NCBI GenBank assembly: GCA_900143635.1
Contig: FREY01000005.1
Span: 1-64,000 of the forward strand
Direction: 5' to 3'
Source of the DNA: Rhodobacteraceae bacterium Alg231-04
GTDB lineage: Bacteria; Pseudomonadota; Alphaproteobacteria; Rhodobacterales; Rhodobacteraceae
DNA: 64,000 bases
Shown here one piece after another: positions 1 to 9,102 of the stretch. The notes beneath the pieces were generated by a model. The model saw only the letters and a list, made by a program, of their open reading frames with translations. It searched no databases and was not told where the DNA came from. How positions within the stretch are numbered: the first letter of the stretch is position 1; the number at the start of each line of letters is the position of its first letter. Position numbers and translations under genes: made by a program.

Positions 1-1
1 G

Positions 2-352
2 CGTCTGGATACGCAAAAATTGCAATTCTCGCCGCAGGGCCGTGATGAGATCCGAGATTTTACGGATCGCGTACAAAGCAATGTGCAACTCGCCCTGAAT
101 GTGATGATGAACCAAAACCCAGCTGAAGCGCGGGAACTCGTAGCTGCCAAAGAAAGAGTGCGCAAAGTCGAACAGAAACTGCAACGCAGCCACATCGGCC
201 GCCTGAGCGAGGGGCTCGTAGAAAGTATCGAGACCAGCAACATTCATCAGGAAACGCTGCGGGCTCTGAAACAGGTAAACACAGCGTTTTCGATGGTAGG
301 CCACCCCATTCTTCTCAAATCGGGCGACTTGTTGAAAAGCCGCCTTGCCTAG
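2..352 (+). CDS. C-terminal part of a PhoU-domain protein (Na/Pi cotransporter-like), 5' truncated by the window
   Basis: The reading frame is open from base 2, so the gene begins upstream of the window and only about 116 codons are visible. The visible part is all helical and charged, with heptad-like runs such as the segment around VAAKERVRKVEQKLQRSH. This is typical of the PhoU four-helix domain found at the end of Na/phosphate cotransporter II (NptA) relatives. The membrane half cannot be seen, so the transporter assignment is inference. No terminator is obvious after the stop. Confidence 0.55.
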   Translation, partial: RLDTQKLQFSPQGRDEIRDFTDRVQSNVQLALNVMMNQNPAEARELVAAKERVRKVEQKLQRSHIGRLSEGLVESIETSNIHQETLRALKQVNTAFSMVGHPILLKSGDLLKSRLA

Positions 353-793
353 GTCCAAAATTTCGCCCGGAATTGGCCGGAATTCATGCTCTTAGGTTTT
401 CTAGGCCATCCCGACGTGCCATGTGGAGGGAGACCGTAAAGTTCTGAAACCGCAATGTCGGCTTTCAACATTTCGGGTGGTTTGGTTTGCACTTGCGGAG
501 AAGGTCCGCATACCGCCCTCGCTGCCTGACCCGTGCTTCAGGTCTGGCAAGCGAATGAATGTCGAGTTTGGGCTGTGAGCGGTCCAATGCGCTTGCGGCA
601 TTTGGGGCAGGCGGCAATGACCGCGAAGGGTTCTGAGCTGCCTTGCGGCGGTGCGGCGGCTGGGGTGCAGCAAGGTCACACCCCAGCCAAGTCATTGGAT
701 CTGTGGCCAGCGCCAGATCTGGGAATGCCGGCTGATTTATGAGGGTGGTTCCTGGGACGGGATGCAAGGAACGGAACAGGGGAGGCGGTGCGG
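353..793. other. Intergenic stretch without a supported gene
   Basis: About 440 bases lie between the PhoU-like gene and the end of the integrase gene. Several short frames are open on both strands, but none shows a recognisable domain or a convincing ribosome binding site. As the 3' flank of an integrase gene it could hold an attachment-site remnant. I found no tRNA 3' end or clear direct repeat here. Confidence 0.5.
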
Positions 794-1996
794 TCAATGA
801 CGCACTCTTATCGGAACCACTTTCTGCTCTACGCCAGTAACGAAGTCCGCCCATACCTGCATTAGAGCGCGTCGGCGGTCCAGGAAGTCCGACCGGGCGT
901 AAGACCTTTCCACCTTTCCCCCGATGATATGAGCCAGTGCAGTCTCCGCCACGTCATAGGGCGCAGCCCCTGTGTCCTGGACCCACGTCCTAAAACTGGT
1001 TCTCAGTCCGTGCGGGGTTCCGTTCGGATCCACCTTTGCCAGAGCCTTGCTGACAGCAACATCTGTTATCCGGTTGCGCCCGCCGCGACCGGGGAACAGT
1101 AAAGAGCCCATGCGCCACTCTTCGGCGTGCACTATAACATCCAGCGCTGCTGTTGACAGCGGAACGCGGAAGTCCTCGACCGAACCCTCCCGCCCTTTCA
1201 TGCGGTCTGCAGGGACGGTCCAAATATCACCATCGATCTCATCAAAGCGCGCACCGCGCACCCCGTCCGACCTGACCGCCGTCAGGATCGAGAACCGCAG
1301 GCACAGGTGCGCCGGGCTCGGCTTGTCCAACTCTCGGAATATCCGCGGGATGTCCTGCCACGCACTTGCCCGCGTTTTCACCGTCTTGTGCCGGACCTCG
1401 CCAAGCATATGCTGCGCCATGTCCACGGTGAATGGGTCGCATTCCACTCCTGACAATCTCATATGCCGGAAGACGATGCGTGTCCTCTGCAGGGCCTTTT
1501 CTGCGGTCGGGTGCTTCTTTTTCCAGATCGGCGCCAGTGCGCCTTGGATGTCCGCCTGATGGATCTCTGACATTTGCAGATGCCCGATGGCTGGGATCAT
1601 GTAGAGGGTCAAAGGAGACATCCAGCGGCCCGCCTCCCCATCCATTCTCAGCCCTGCCTTGCGCGCCTCAAAGGTGATCTCTGCCGCCTCGGCAAAGGTC
1701 GGGTCGTTTCTGGTGGCGGCCCGGCGCTCATCCTCGGCCCGACGGTCGCGCTCGGCAATCGGGTCACCGCCCTCGCGCAGCACTTCGGCCCACTGGTCGC
1801 GCGCGGCCCGCGCGTCGGAAAGAGAGACGGCAGGAAAAGGGCCAAGACCCATTTCCCGGCTTCTGCCCTGGTGCTTGTACCGGTAGACCCAGCGGCCCTT
1901 GTCGGGCTCGCGTTTCAGCAGGTATAGGCCGGCCCCGTCGAACAGTTTTCCTTCGCCGTTCTTCACCTCGATAGCCGTCAGTTTGTTCCGTGCCAT
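794..1996 (-). CDS. P4-type tyrosine recombinase / integrase
   Basis: This 400-residue protein has the DUF4102-like N-terminal arm-binding domain of P4-family integrases (residues 1-85), a central core-binding domain (about 100-200) and a C-terminal catalytic domain. The catalytic set is visible: Arg242 (TAVRSDGVRGAR), Lys267, His329 and Arg332 in HGLR, His356, and the nucleophile Tyr366 (VERSYARSD). It would integrate and excise a genomic island by site-specific recombination. No excisionase, tRNA or cargo genes are recognisable beside it, so it looks like the surviving integrase of an eroded or small element. The start is the ATG at 1996. Confidence 0.9.
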   Translation of the reverse strand: MARNKLTAIEVKNGEGKLFDGAGLYLLKREPDKGRWVYRYKHQGRSREMGLGPFPAVSLSDARAARDQWAEVLREGGDPIAERDRRAEDERRAATRNDPTFAEAAEITFEARKAGLRMDGEAGRWMSPLTLYMIPAIGHLQMSEIHQADIQGALAPIWKKKHPTAEKALQRTRIVFRHMRLSGVECDPFTVDMAQHMLGEVRHKTVKTRASAWQDIPRIFRELDKPSPAHLCLRFSILTAVRSDGVRGARFDEIDGDIWTVPADRMKGREGSVEDFRVPLSTAALDVIVHAEEWRMGSLLFPGRGGRNRITDVAVSKALAKVDPNGTPHGLRTSFRTWVQDTGAAPYDVAETALAHIIGGKVERSYARSDFLDRRRALMQVWADFVTGVEQKVVPIRVRH

Positions 1997-2340
1997 AATC
2001 TGGCCCCCACTTTGGCCCCCACTCTTGTCCGCGCTGGAAGCGTATTTCGCGGAACGGGGCGGGACAGTTTCTTGTCAAAGTGCCTTAATAATAAGGGCTT
2101 CGTAAACAGGTAATGACAGAAAGAAACTCAATTGCGGTGCTTCTCGACCGCACCATCACTCTCCGGATGATGACACCATCAACCGAAGGGTCGCCAAGGC
2201 TGACGCGCTGTCTGCGCCACCTCACCCCCCCCATTTCTTGCTTCAGGTGCTTGTGGCGCGCGTTGCGTGGCTGTGCATCAACTCCCTTGACGGTGGGCGG
2301 ACCGGTTGGTTAGCCTATAAAGTTAGTATCCAGTGATTTT
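1997..2340. other. Intergenic stretch between integrase and desaturase
   Basis: Roughly 340 bases carry the divergent promoters of the integrase and the desaturase. One 66-codon frame at 2113-2313 is open on the plus strand, but it has no similarity I recognise and no clear ribosome binding site, so I do not call it. A GGAGG ribosome binding site for the desaturase lies at 2343-2347. Confidence 0.5.
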
Positions 2341-2355
2341 TTGGAGGCTAATCTG

Positions 2356-3360
2356 TTGTTTTCAAGCCGTGAAATATACTCCGCTTCTCGCCGTTTTGCC
2401 CACTCCGATGACCGCAGAGCGTGGTGCGAACTTATTGTCAGCCTGACGTTGTATTTTGGGGCCATGGCCGTTGGTCTCACGACTTTGGGGACATGGTGGC
2501 TGACCGTGCCCGCGGTGCTGCTGGCAGCCGCGATGGGGTTGCGGATCTATATGATCCAGCATGATTGCCTGCATAGATCCTTCTTTACCTCGCGCGATGT
2601 GAATGACCGCACCGGGTCATTGCTGTCGGCCATCGCGATGACGCCCTACCGTGCCACCCGCCACATTCATGGCCTGCACCACACCTATGTCAGTGATCTT
2701 GAGCGCCGGGATACTTTTGAAATCCAGACCATGACGCTGAAGGAGTGGCAGGCAGCCCCGAAGTGGAAGAAAGTGCAATACCGATATTACCGCAGCCCGG
2801 TTGTGCTGATCCTCGTTGGGCCGTTCCTGCTCTATGCGATCTTGCGGCGGATGCCTTTGTACGGGCTTAAGACGGGTATTGGCGATCTGATTTTTCACAA
2901 TGTTCTGTTGCTGTCTTATCTGGCAGTGATCTGGCAGTTGGCCGGTTGGGGCGGGCTGGGGTTTTGGGCTGTGTCCGTCTATCTGGCCTGCGCCTTTGGT
3001 GCCCTGATCCCCTATGTGGTGCATAATTTCGAGAGCATAACCTGGGGCACCCGCCCTGAATTGACCTTTCAGACCGCCGCGCTGGAGGGAAGTGCGGTGC
3101 TCAACTGGGGGCGGCTGTTTGATCTGGTGACGATGAATATCGGCTACCATGATCTGCACCACCTGAATGCTAAAATTCCGGGCTATAAACTGCGTGAGGC
3201 CCATGCCGCCTTGGAGGCCGAGGGCATGCTGAACTCGGAAAAGATCGGGTTTTGGCAAGGGCTGAGCTGCCTGCGCTGGAAGTTATATGATGAGGATCGC
3301 GGATGCATGATCCCTTTCCCATCTGCCACTGTGGTGAAGCCGACGGTCGCCGCCGAATGA
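2356..3360 (+). CDS. Membrane fatty acid desaturase family protein
   Basis: The protein carries the three histidine boxes of the membrane di-iron desaturase/hydroxylase family: HDCLH, HIHGLHH and HDLHH. Long hydrophobic stretches lie between them, as expected for four or more membrane segments. The family inserts double bonds or hydroxyl groups into acyl chains using O2. The substrate cannot be read from the sequence. I prefer the TTG at 2356 because GGAGG sits 8 bases upstream. The frame is open back to a stop at 2311, and a TTG at 2341 is the alternative. The stop overlaps the following lipoprotein start (ATGA), so the two are probably co-transcribed. Confidence 0.82.
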   Translation: MFSSREIYSASRRFAHSDDRRAWCELIVSLTLYFGAMAVGLTTLGTWWLTVPAVLLAAAMGLRIYMIQHDCLHRSFFTSRDVNDRTGSLLSAIAMTPYRATRHIHGLHHTYVSDLERRDTFEIQTMTLKEWQAAPKWKKVQYRYYRSPVVLILVGPFLLYAILRRMPLYGLKTGIGDLIFHNVLLLSYLAVIWQLAGWGGLGFWAVSVYLACAFGALIPYVVHNFESITWGTRPELTFQTAALEGSAVLNWGRLFDLVTMNIGYHDLHHLNAKIPGYKLREAHAALEAEGMLNSEKIGFWQGLSCLRWKLYDEDRGCMIPFPSATVVKPTVAAE

Positions 3361-4061
3361 GGTTGCCCCTCCTTCCGCTTGTGGCCGCCCTCGTGCTGGG
3401 TGGCTGCGCGGGAAACGGGCCAATTTTTCCGGTAGAAGACAATCTATATGACTGGGTCACAGCGCCAGAGGCGCGTGATCCACAGTCGGACAACGCCCCG
3501 GTGATTTCAGGTCAGGTTGTCACCTTTCGCCTTGATCCCGGCGACCGTTTGTCGACGCTGCAGGCGGCAGAGGATTGGCGGGCTGGTCAGACCCGGCTTT
3601 TTGGGTTCGATGTCCGCGCCGATGCCAAGGCGCTGGGAACACAGAAGCTGGTTCTTTCCCGCCTGTCGCGCAGCAGCGCTCCAGCGGGTGAAATTACATC
3701 CGTTCATCTGGATGCGGTGAACGGGGTGACGGTGATGGGGCGCAGCTGCATCGCAGCTGAAGATCTGGGCGACTGGCATCGCGTCGAGATGCGAATTCGG
3801 TTGAGCAATGATGATCGGGGATTTCTTGAGGTGTTTTGCGATCGCAAACCGGTCTGGGCGCAGACTGAATTCCGCACGACATTCCCGCCGGTGTGCCGAC
3901 GCCGCGAAGGGTGCAACACCCCGGTTCAGACGCCTGTGCAGTTCAAATGGCAGGTGGGCCTGTTGTCCGAGAGGCCAGCGCCAAGGCGTGTCAGCGTGCA
4001 GATGCGGCGGCTGCACCATCGTTTGTTGCTCTATATTCCCAATCGGGCGGGAACTTTATGA
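3357..4061 (+). CDS. Lipoprotein, possibly with a polysaccharide-lyase-like jelly-roll fold
   Basis: The gene starts at the ATG overlapping the desaturase stop and encodes about 234 residues. A lipobox (ALVLGGC) follows a short hydrophobic signal, with the lipidated cysteine near residue 18. The body has alternating beta-strand-like segments with aromatic residues (around RLFGFDVRAD and DWHRVEMRIRLSND). These are reminiscent of the concanavalin-like fold of heparin-lyase-type proteins, but I see no certain catalytic residues. The C-terminus is rich in arginine and histidine. Co-transcription with the desaturase suggests an envelope or lipid-related role; this is inference. Confidence 0.55.
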   Translation: MRLPLLPLVAALVLGGCAGNGPIFPVEDNLYDWVTAPEARDPQSDNAPVISGQVVTFRLDPGDRLSTLQAAEDWRAGQTRLFGFDVRADAKALGTQKLVLSRLSRSSAPAGEITSVHLDAVNGVTVMGRSCIAAEDLGDWHRVEMRIRLSNDDRGFLEVFCDRKPVWAQTEFRTTFPPVCRRREGCNTPVQTPVQFKWQVGLLSERPAPRRVSVQMRRLHHRLLLYIPNRAGTL

Positions 4062-4089
4062 GGGGGCTGCCAGCGCCTGCATGTCCCGA

Positions 4090-5055
4090 TCACTCAGCAG
4101 ACAGGAAGCTCGCGCAGCCGGTCAGGGCAGCGTAGTCGTCTTCGATCACATGAATCGGGAACTGGCGCAGGAAATCCGAGAACCGGCCTTTGTCCAGAAA
4201 AGCCTCATAGAATCCGTGGCGGTGCAGGAAGGGTGTGGCGGCGCGGGCGACACCGCCCGAGAAATAGATCCCGCCGTAGGGAAGGCAGGTGAGCGCAAGG
4301 TTGGAACAGGCCCGCCCAAGAGTGGCGCAGAAGATCGCCAGCGTGCGCGAGGCCAGCGGGTCATCGCCGGAACCGGCCGCCGCCATGATATCGGCCGCGC
4401 TGAGCGTTGATTGCGAACCTGCCTCTGCCGCAGCCCAGGCGTACGTGCATTCCAGCCCGCGTCCCGACAGCACTTCTTCCAGCGCGGCATGGCCGTTGCG
4501 CGCGGATATGTAGCGGCTCAGCGACAGGGTGGCCTCATCCGTGATCGGAAGGTCGGTGTGGCCCGTTTCAGAGGCGAGAACTTCAACACCGCTGGCTGCC
4601 CGGTGGACAGGTGCGATATTGAACCCGGTGCCAACGCCCACCACCAGTTTGCTGTCCTGGCCAAATGGGTTTTGCCCTGCGAACAGGGTCGGGCACTTTG
4701 CTGATCCCAGATGGGCCAGCGCGTGGCCCTGTGCCTGCAGATCGTTGAGCAGCGCCGCCCGCGGTGCCCCGGTGGAGCGTTTCAGCAACTCGGTGTTGAT
4801 TTCCCAGTTGAGATTGGTCATCCGCCCGGTGTCGCCTGTCACCGGTCCAGCCAGCGCAACGCAGGCAGATCCGATCTCCGGCGTGCCCAGATCATGCAAA
4901 AAGCTGCGGATAATGGGTTCCAATCCGGCCTGATCGGCATTGCGGAAACGACGAACAGTGCTTTCATCGACGGCAACGCCATGGGCCAGCGCGATGCGCG
5001 TGTTGGTGCCACCGATATCGGCGACTAAGGCGGGAAGGGCAGCGGAAACGGTCAT
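4090..5055 (-). CDS. glk: Glucokinase (ROK-unrelated, Glk family)
   Basis: This 321-residue protein has the phosphate-binding motif near the N-terminus (ADIGGTNTRIALA), the second glycine-rich motif GVGTGFNIAP and the late GGIYFSGGVA motif of Glk-family sugar kinases. It would phosphorylate glucose released by the alpha- and beta-glucosidases encoded nearby, feeding the Entner-Doudoroff or glycolytic route. It lies 3 bases after the beta-glucosidase gene in the same operon, read from the LacI regulator gene. The length is standard for the family. Confidence 0.92.
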   Translation of the reverse strand: MTVSAALPALVADIGGTNTRIALAHGVAVDESTVRRFRNADQAGLEPIIRSFLHDLGTPEIGSACVALAGPVTGDTGRMTNLNWEINTELLKRSTGAPRAALLNDLQAQGHALAHLGSAKCPTLFAGQNPFGQDSKLVVGVGTGFNIAPVHRAASGVEVLASETGHTDLPITDEATLSLSRYISARNGHAALEEVLSGRGLECTYAWAAAEAGSQSTLSAADIMAAAGSGDDPLASRTLAIFCATLGRACSNLALTCLPYGGIYFSGGVARAATPFLHRHGFYEAFLDKGRFSDFLRQFPIHVIEDDYAALTGCASFLSAE

Positions 5056-5058
5056 GAC

Positions 5059-6390
5059 TTACCTTGTTAGCGCAAACATGAGTGCTTTGTACGAGTCCTT
5101 CGGGGTGCGTTGCAAGCTTTCAAAGTCCACATGCACCAAACCGAAGCGCTTCTCGTATCCCAGCGCCCATTCGTAATTGTCCAGCAGCGACCACAGGAAG
5201 TAGCCAGCAACCGGCACACCTTCGTCCGCCGCTTGTTTCACCTTGGCGAGGTGAGCGTTGATATAGGCGATCCGCGCCGGGTCGGCTACGGCGCCGTTTT
5301 GCAGCACATCCGGATTGGCCATGCCGTTTTCGGTGATCAACAGCGGCAGATCCCCGGTGTATTCCGCGGCGGTGCGATGCAGGAATTTATAAAGCCCGTC
5401 GGGATAGATTTCCCAGCCCATCTGAGTTTTGGGCAGCGGGCCGTCGACTTCTTCATGGGCAGGCCAGGGGCCGTCGCAGGGCGCGATGACCTTGCGCGTA
5501 TAATAGTTGAGCCCGCACCAGTCGACCGGGGACTGGATCACCGGGAAGTCATCCTGCCAGCCTTCCGGCAGGTGCGGTTCCAGTGCGGCCAGAACCTCGG
5601 CGGGGTACTCGCCCTTGAATACGCCGCCCAGCAGGAACCGGTTGTAGATCGCGTCATAAAGCGCGGCCGCGTCCTGTGCGGCGGCGCTGTCATCCACCGG
5701 CTGCGCCCATTCGAAGTTGAAAATAGCGCCGAGGTTCTGCATCCCCAGCCCGCGCATCACTTGCGTGGCTGTGCCATGGGCCAGCAGCACGTTGTGCATG
5801 GCGCGGGCGGCGGCGCGGATGTCGCGCAGTCCCGGCGCGTGGTGGCCTTGAAAATGCGACAGCCAGGCCACGCACCAGGGTTCGTTCACCGGCGCGGCGG
5901 AATGCATCCGGTCACCGATCCGGCCCATGATCACCTCGGCAAAATCGCCAAACCAACCGGCAATGTCGCGGTTGCGCCAACCGCCCATATCGGCCAGCGG
6001 CTGCGGCAGCTCCCAGTGGTACAGGGTCACGCAGGGTTTCAGCCCCCGCTCCAACATCGCATCGGTCAGCCGGTCATAGAAATCAAGGCCTTCCGGGTTT
6101 GGTTCACCGCGCCCTTCGGGCATCACCCGCGCCCAGCTGGTCGAGAACCGATAGGCATCAAACCCGGCCGCCTTGATCAGGTCCAGATCCTCCTCAAAGC
6201 GGTGATAATGGTCGCAGGCCCTGAGGCCATGTTCGGCGCGGACAACATTGCCGGGTGTGGCGGCAAAGCTGTCCCAATGGGTCGGGCCAGCGCCGCCAAA
6301 GCCATGGCCTTCGATCTGGTAGCTGGAGGTGGCTGCCCCGAACAAGAAGTTTTCGGGGAAATCGGCGCGGGTGAAATCGATCTTGGTCAT
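5059..6390 (-). CDS. bglA: GH1 beta-glucosidase
   Basis: This 443-residue cytoplasmic glycoside hydrolase family 1 enzyme shows the N-terminal FLFGAATSSYQIEG signature. The acid/base glutamate is in the NEPW motif and the nucleophile glutamate is in ITENG. It would hydrolyse beta-linked gluco-oligosaccharides or aryl glucosides. Its start overlaps the stop of the LacI regulator by 4 bases (ATGA), and it precedes glk. The operon therefore reads regulator, glucosidase, kinase, divergent from the ABC transporter genes. Confidence 0.93.
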   Translation of the reverse strand: MTKIDFTRADFPENFLFGAATSSYQIEGHGFGGAGPTHWDSFAATPGNVVRAEHGLRACDHYHRFEEDLDLIKAAGFDAYRFSTSWARVMPEGRGEPNPEGLDFYDRLTDAMLERGLKPCVTLYHWELPQPLADMGGWRNRDIAGWFGDFAEVIMGRIGDRMHSAAPVNEPWCVAWLSHFQGHHAPGLRDIRAAARAMHNVLLAHGTATQVMRGLGMQNLGAIFNFEWAQPVDDSAAAQDAAALYDAIYNRFLLGGVFKGEYPAEVLAALEPHLPEGWQDDFPVIQSPVDWCGLNYYTRKVIAPCDGPWPAHEEVDGPLPKTQMGWEIYPDGLYKFLHRTAAEYTGDLPLLITENGMANPDVLQNGAVADPARIAYINAHLAKVKQAADEGVPVAGYFLWSLLDNYEWALGYEKRFGLVHVDFESLQRTPKDSYKALMFALTR

Positions 6391-7421
6391 GCGGTTCGCT
6401 CCGGTGCCGGGCCGGTTGAGCGGCCCACGGTGAGTTCGGCTTCCAGCAACCGGGTCAGGGGCGGGCCGGATGGGTTGTTGATTTGTTGGATCAGCATTTC
6501 TGCCAGTTGGCGGCCTGCATCGCGCACCGAAGAGCGAGTGGCGGTGAACTGCGGCACATCTTCGCCATTGCGCAGGTAGGACAGATCGTCGTCATGGGTG
6601 ATGACGGAAATGTCCTTGCCCATCTTCAGGCCTGCTTCCTCGATTGCGCGGCGTACGCCGATCGCCGGGATGATCGAGGAGGTGAGGTAAGCGGTCGGTG
6701 GATTGGCGGTCTGCATCATCTTTTGCACGGTGCGATAGCCGTATGTCTCGGTCATTTCCTCGGCCAGCATCAGGTCAGGATCCGGGGTGATGCCGCGCGC
6801 GGCCAATGCGTCCTCATAGCCGTGGCGACGGCGGAATGCGAAATCCATGCTTTCGAGCCCGTTAAGCAGGCAGATACGTTTGTGGCCAAGATCCAGCAGG
6901 AAATCCGTGGCGCGCTGAAAGGCGCTTTTGTTGTTTACATCCAGCCAGTTGTACGGGCCCGTCAGTTCGGACGCGCGGCCGTGAACGGCAAAGGGAATGC
7001 CTATTTCCTGCAGCATGGTGATCCGCGAATCGCCCATCTTTGGCGCGTGCACGATGATTCCGTCCACATTCCGCTTGCCGCGCATCTCGCGGTAAACCTG
7101 CTCCTGCCTGTGGTCTTCGACCTGCGACAGGATCATGTCGTAACCGGCCTTGGAATAGGTCTCGCCGGCGCCGGCGATGAAGTCGCCAAAAATAGGGTTC
7201 ACCATTTCATGCTGCGAGGAGATCGGGATCACATGGCCTATGGCCATAGCCCGGCCTGTGGCCAGACCACGGGCGCGGGTGTTGGGCCGGTAGCCGTGTT
7301 TGTCGGCCGCAGCAGCAACGCGCAGCCGGGTGGCTTCGCTCACCTCAGGATAGCCGTTCAGCGCGCGGCTGACGGTTGTTTGGGATAGGCCCAGCTTGGC
7401 GGCCAATTCCTTGAGGTTCAT
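6387..7421 (-). CDS. aglR: LacI-family transcriptional regulator of the agl locus
   Basis: The 344-residue protein begins with a LacI helix-turn-helix (LKELAAKLGLSQTTVSRALNG) and a hinge region, followed by a periplasmic-binding-protein-like effector domain. It is divergent from aglEFGAK. Two identical AAAGCGCTTT palindromes lie in the intervening region, one 14 bases before its own start and one about 80 bases before aglE. It is therefore very likely the local repressor, responding to an alpha-glucoside or a derived sugar. The effector is inferred from context. Confidence 0.9.
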   Translation of the reverse strand: MNLKELAAKLGLSQTTVSRALNGYPEVSEATRLRVAAAADKHGYRPNTRARGLATGRAMAIGHVIPISSQHEMVNPIFGDFIAGAGETYSKAGYDMILSQVEDHRQEQVYREMRGKRNVDGIIVHAPKMGDSRITMLQEIGIPFAVHGRASELTGPYNWLDVNNKSAFQRATDFLLDLGHKRICLLNGLESMDFAFRRRHGYEDALAARGITPDPDLMLAEEMTETYGYRTVQKMMQTANPPTAYLTSSIIPAIGVRRAIEEAGLKMGKDISVITHDDDLSYLRNGEDVPQFTATRSSVRDAGRQLAEMLIQQINNPSGPPLTRLLEAELTVGRSTGPAPERTA

Positions 7422-7432
7422 GCCTTAGGTCT

Positions 7433-7447
7433 CCAAAGCGCTTTCAA
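7433..7447. promoter_or_regulatory. LacI-type operator, proximal to the regulator gene
   Basis: The perfect palindrome AAAGCGCTTT at 7435-7444 lies 14 bases upstream of the regulator ATG. It has the central CG and symmetric half-sites typical of LacI-family operators. An identical copy lies 157 bp away. Its position suggests autoregulation of the regulator-bglA-glk operon. Confidence 0.8.
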
Positions 7448-7588
7448 TTGAAGCGACCATAGCGGCAATAATTCGGATCGTCAAAGAGCAATGCTAAGTA
7501 TTGGTGGCGCTAACATTTCTTATTTTTATTGGGTCTTTTTCGAAGGCGCGCATTGACAGAGACCCCCGAATCCCGACAGGTTGAGGCA

Positions 7589-7604
7589 TTCAAAGCGCTT
7601 TGGT
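7589..7604. promoter_or_regulatory. LacI-type operator upstream of aglE
   Basis: CAAAGCGCTTTG (7591-7602) contains the same 10-bp palindrome as the site at 7435. It follows a TTGACA hexamer at 7553-7558, so a bound repressor could block the aglE promoter. The start codon of aglE is about 80 bases downstream. Confidence 0.8.
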
Positions 7605-7682
7605 TGAATTTCAGGGCGCCACTCGGGAAACTGGGTGTAATGAAAATGAAGATCGCGCGGAGGCGCGACAGGGGAGGATAAA

Positions 7683-9029
7683 ATGAAGTCCAAGTTTCTG
7701 GCTGCAACCGCAGCCACCGCATTGCTTGCAGGGGCGGCTCAGGCTGAGCTGCTGTTTCCCGTGGGCGAAGGTGATTTCAACTGGGAAAGCTATGAGGCGC
7801 TGAAGTCCATCCAGCTGAACGGAGAGCAGGTCACTGTCTTTGGCCCGTGGCTCGGCCCGGATCAGGAGCTGGTCGAAAACGTGCTGGCCTACTTTGGCGA
7901 AGCCACCGGCGCGGACGTGCGCTATGTCGGCTCTGACAGCTTTGAACAGCAGATCCTTGTCGACGCCGAAGCCGGCTCTGCCCCCAATGTGGCGGTTTTC
8001 CCGCAGCCGGGTCTGGTGGCTGATATGGCGGGTCGCGGTCTGATCGCACCGCTGGGCGCTGACATGGCGGCTTGGGTCAATGACAACTATGCGGCCGGCA
8101 GCTCCTGGGTCGATCTCAGCACCTTTGCGGGGCCGGATGGCAAGGACGACCTTTATGGCATGTTCTACAAGGTCGATGTGAAATCGCTGGTCTGGTACTC
8201 GCCGGAAAACTTCGAAGACTTCGGCTATGATGTGCCTTCTTCGATGGAAGATCTGAAGGCCCTGACCGAGCAGATGGCGGCTGATGGCAACACGCCGTGG
8301 TGTATCGGTCTGGGATCCGGTGGCGCCACCGGCTGGCCGGCCACCGACTGGGTCGAAGACATGATGCTGCGCACGCAGGAACCGGCGGTCTATGACCAAT
8401 GGGTGTCGAACGAGATCCCTTTCACCGATGAGCGCGTCACCGGCGCGATTGAGGAATTCGGATATTTCGCCCGCAATGACGCGCATGTTGCCGGTGGGGC
8501 AGGGGCCGTGGCCTCGACTGATTTCCGCGACAGCCCCAAGGGCCTTTTCGCCAGCCCGCCGCAGTGCATGATGCACCGTCAGGCGTCCTTCATTCCGGCC
8601 TTCTTCCCGGAAGGCACAGAGGTCGGTCTCGACGCGGATTTCTTCTACTTCCCGTCTTATGAGGAAAAGGGCCTCGGCAATCCGGTTCTGGGTGCTGGCA
8701 CCGTCTGGTCGATCACCGCAGACTCGCCCGGTGCGCGCGGGCTGATGGAATTCCTCAAAGCGCCGATCTCGCATGAGATCTGGATGGCGCAGCAGGGCTT
8801 CCTGACGCCGCATAAGGGTGTGAATACCGACCTCTATGCTTCGGCTACACTCAAGAAGATGGGGGAGATCCTGTTGAACGCGGACACTTTCCGCTTTGAC
8901 GCGTCGGATCTGATGCCGGGCGGTGTGGGTGCAGGCTCGTTCTGGACCGGTATGGTTGATTACGCAGGCGGCAAATCTGCGGCAGATGTCGCAGCAGAGA
9001 TCCAGTCCTCCTGGGATGCTCTGAAGTAA
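7683..9029 (+). CDS. aglE: Alpha-glucoside ABC transporter, periplasmic binding protein
   Basis: This 448-residue protein has a cleavable signal peptide ending near AAQA (residues 18-21). It has the fold signature of family-1 extracellular sugar-binding proteins (YVGSDSFEQQILVDAEAGSAPNVAVFPQPG). Size, operon order and similarity match AglE of Sinorhizobium-type trehalose/maltose/sucrose transporters. It captures alpha-glucosides in the periplasm and hands them to AglF/AglG. A hairpin follows the gene, consistent with the usual excess of binding protein over permease. Confidence 0.92.
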   Translation: MKSKFLAATAATALLAGAAQAELLFPVGEGDFNWESYEALKSIQLNGEQVTVFGPWLGPDQELVENVLAYFGEATGADVRYVGSDSFEQQILVDAEAGSAPNVAVFPQPGLVADMAGRGLIAPLGADMAAWVNDNYAAGSSWVDLSTFAGPDGKDDLYGMFYKVDVKSLVWYSPENFEDFGYDVPSSMEDLKALTEQMAADGNTPWCIGLGSGGATGWPATDWVEDMMLRTQEPAVYDQWVSNEIPFTDERVTGAIEEFGYFARNDAHVAGGAGAVASTDFRDSPKGLFASPPQCMMHRQASFIPAFFPEGTEVGLDADFFYFPSYEEKGLGNPVLGAGTVWSITADSPGARGLMEFLKAPISHEIWMAQQGFLTPHKGVNTDLYASATLKKMGEILLNADTFRFDASDLMPGGVGAGSFWTGMVDYAGGKSAADVAAEIQSSWDALK

Positions 9030-9047
9030 GCACACGCCTTGCGAACC

Positions 9048-9079
9048 GGGGCCGCCTGCCTATGGCGGCCCCATGTTTT
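9048..9079 (+). terminator. Attenuator-type hairpin after aglE
   Basis: A 9-bp perfect stem (GGGGCCGCC at 9048-9056 with GGCGGCCCC at 9064-9072) and a 7-base loop are followed by ATGTTTTTC. It lies between the binding-protein and permease genes, so partial termination or mRNA 3'-end protection would raise AglE levels relative to the membrane components. Confidence 0.75.
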
Positions 9080-9102
9080 TCACCTGACAGCGGAGCAAGC
9101 CC

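Noticed and set aside
2113-2313. A 66-codon frame upstream of the desaturase
   Set aside because: No similarity, no clear ribosome binding site, and it lies in the promoter region of the desaturase.
5110-6579. A 489-codon plus-strand open frame
   Set aside because: It is antisense to the GH1 beta-glucosidase and the regulator gene and shows no domain.
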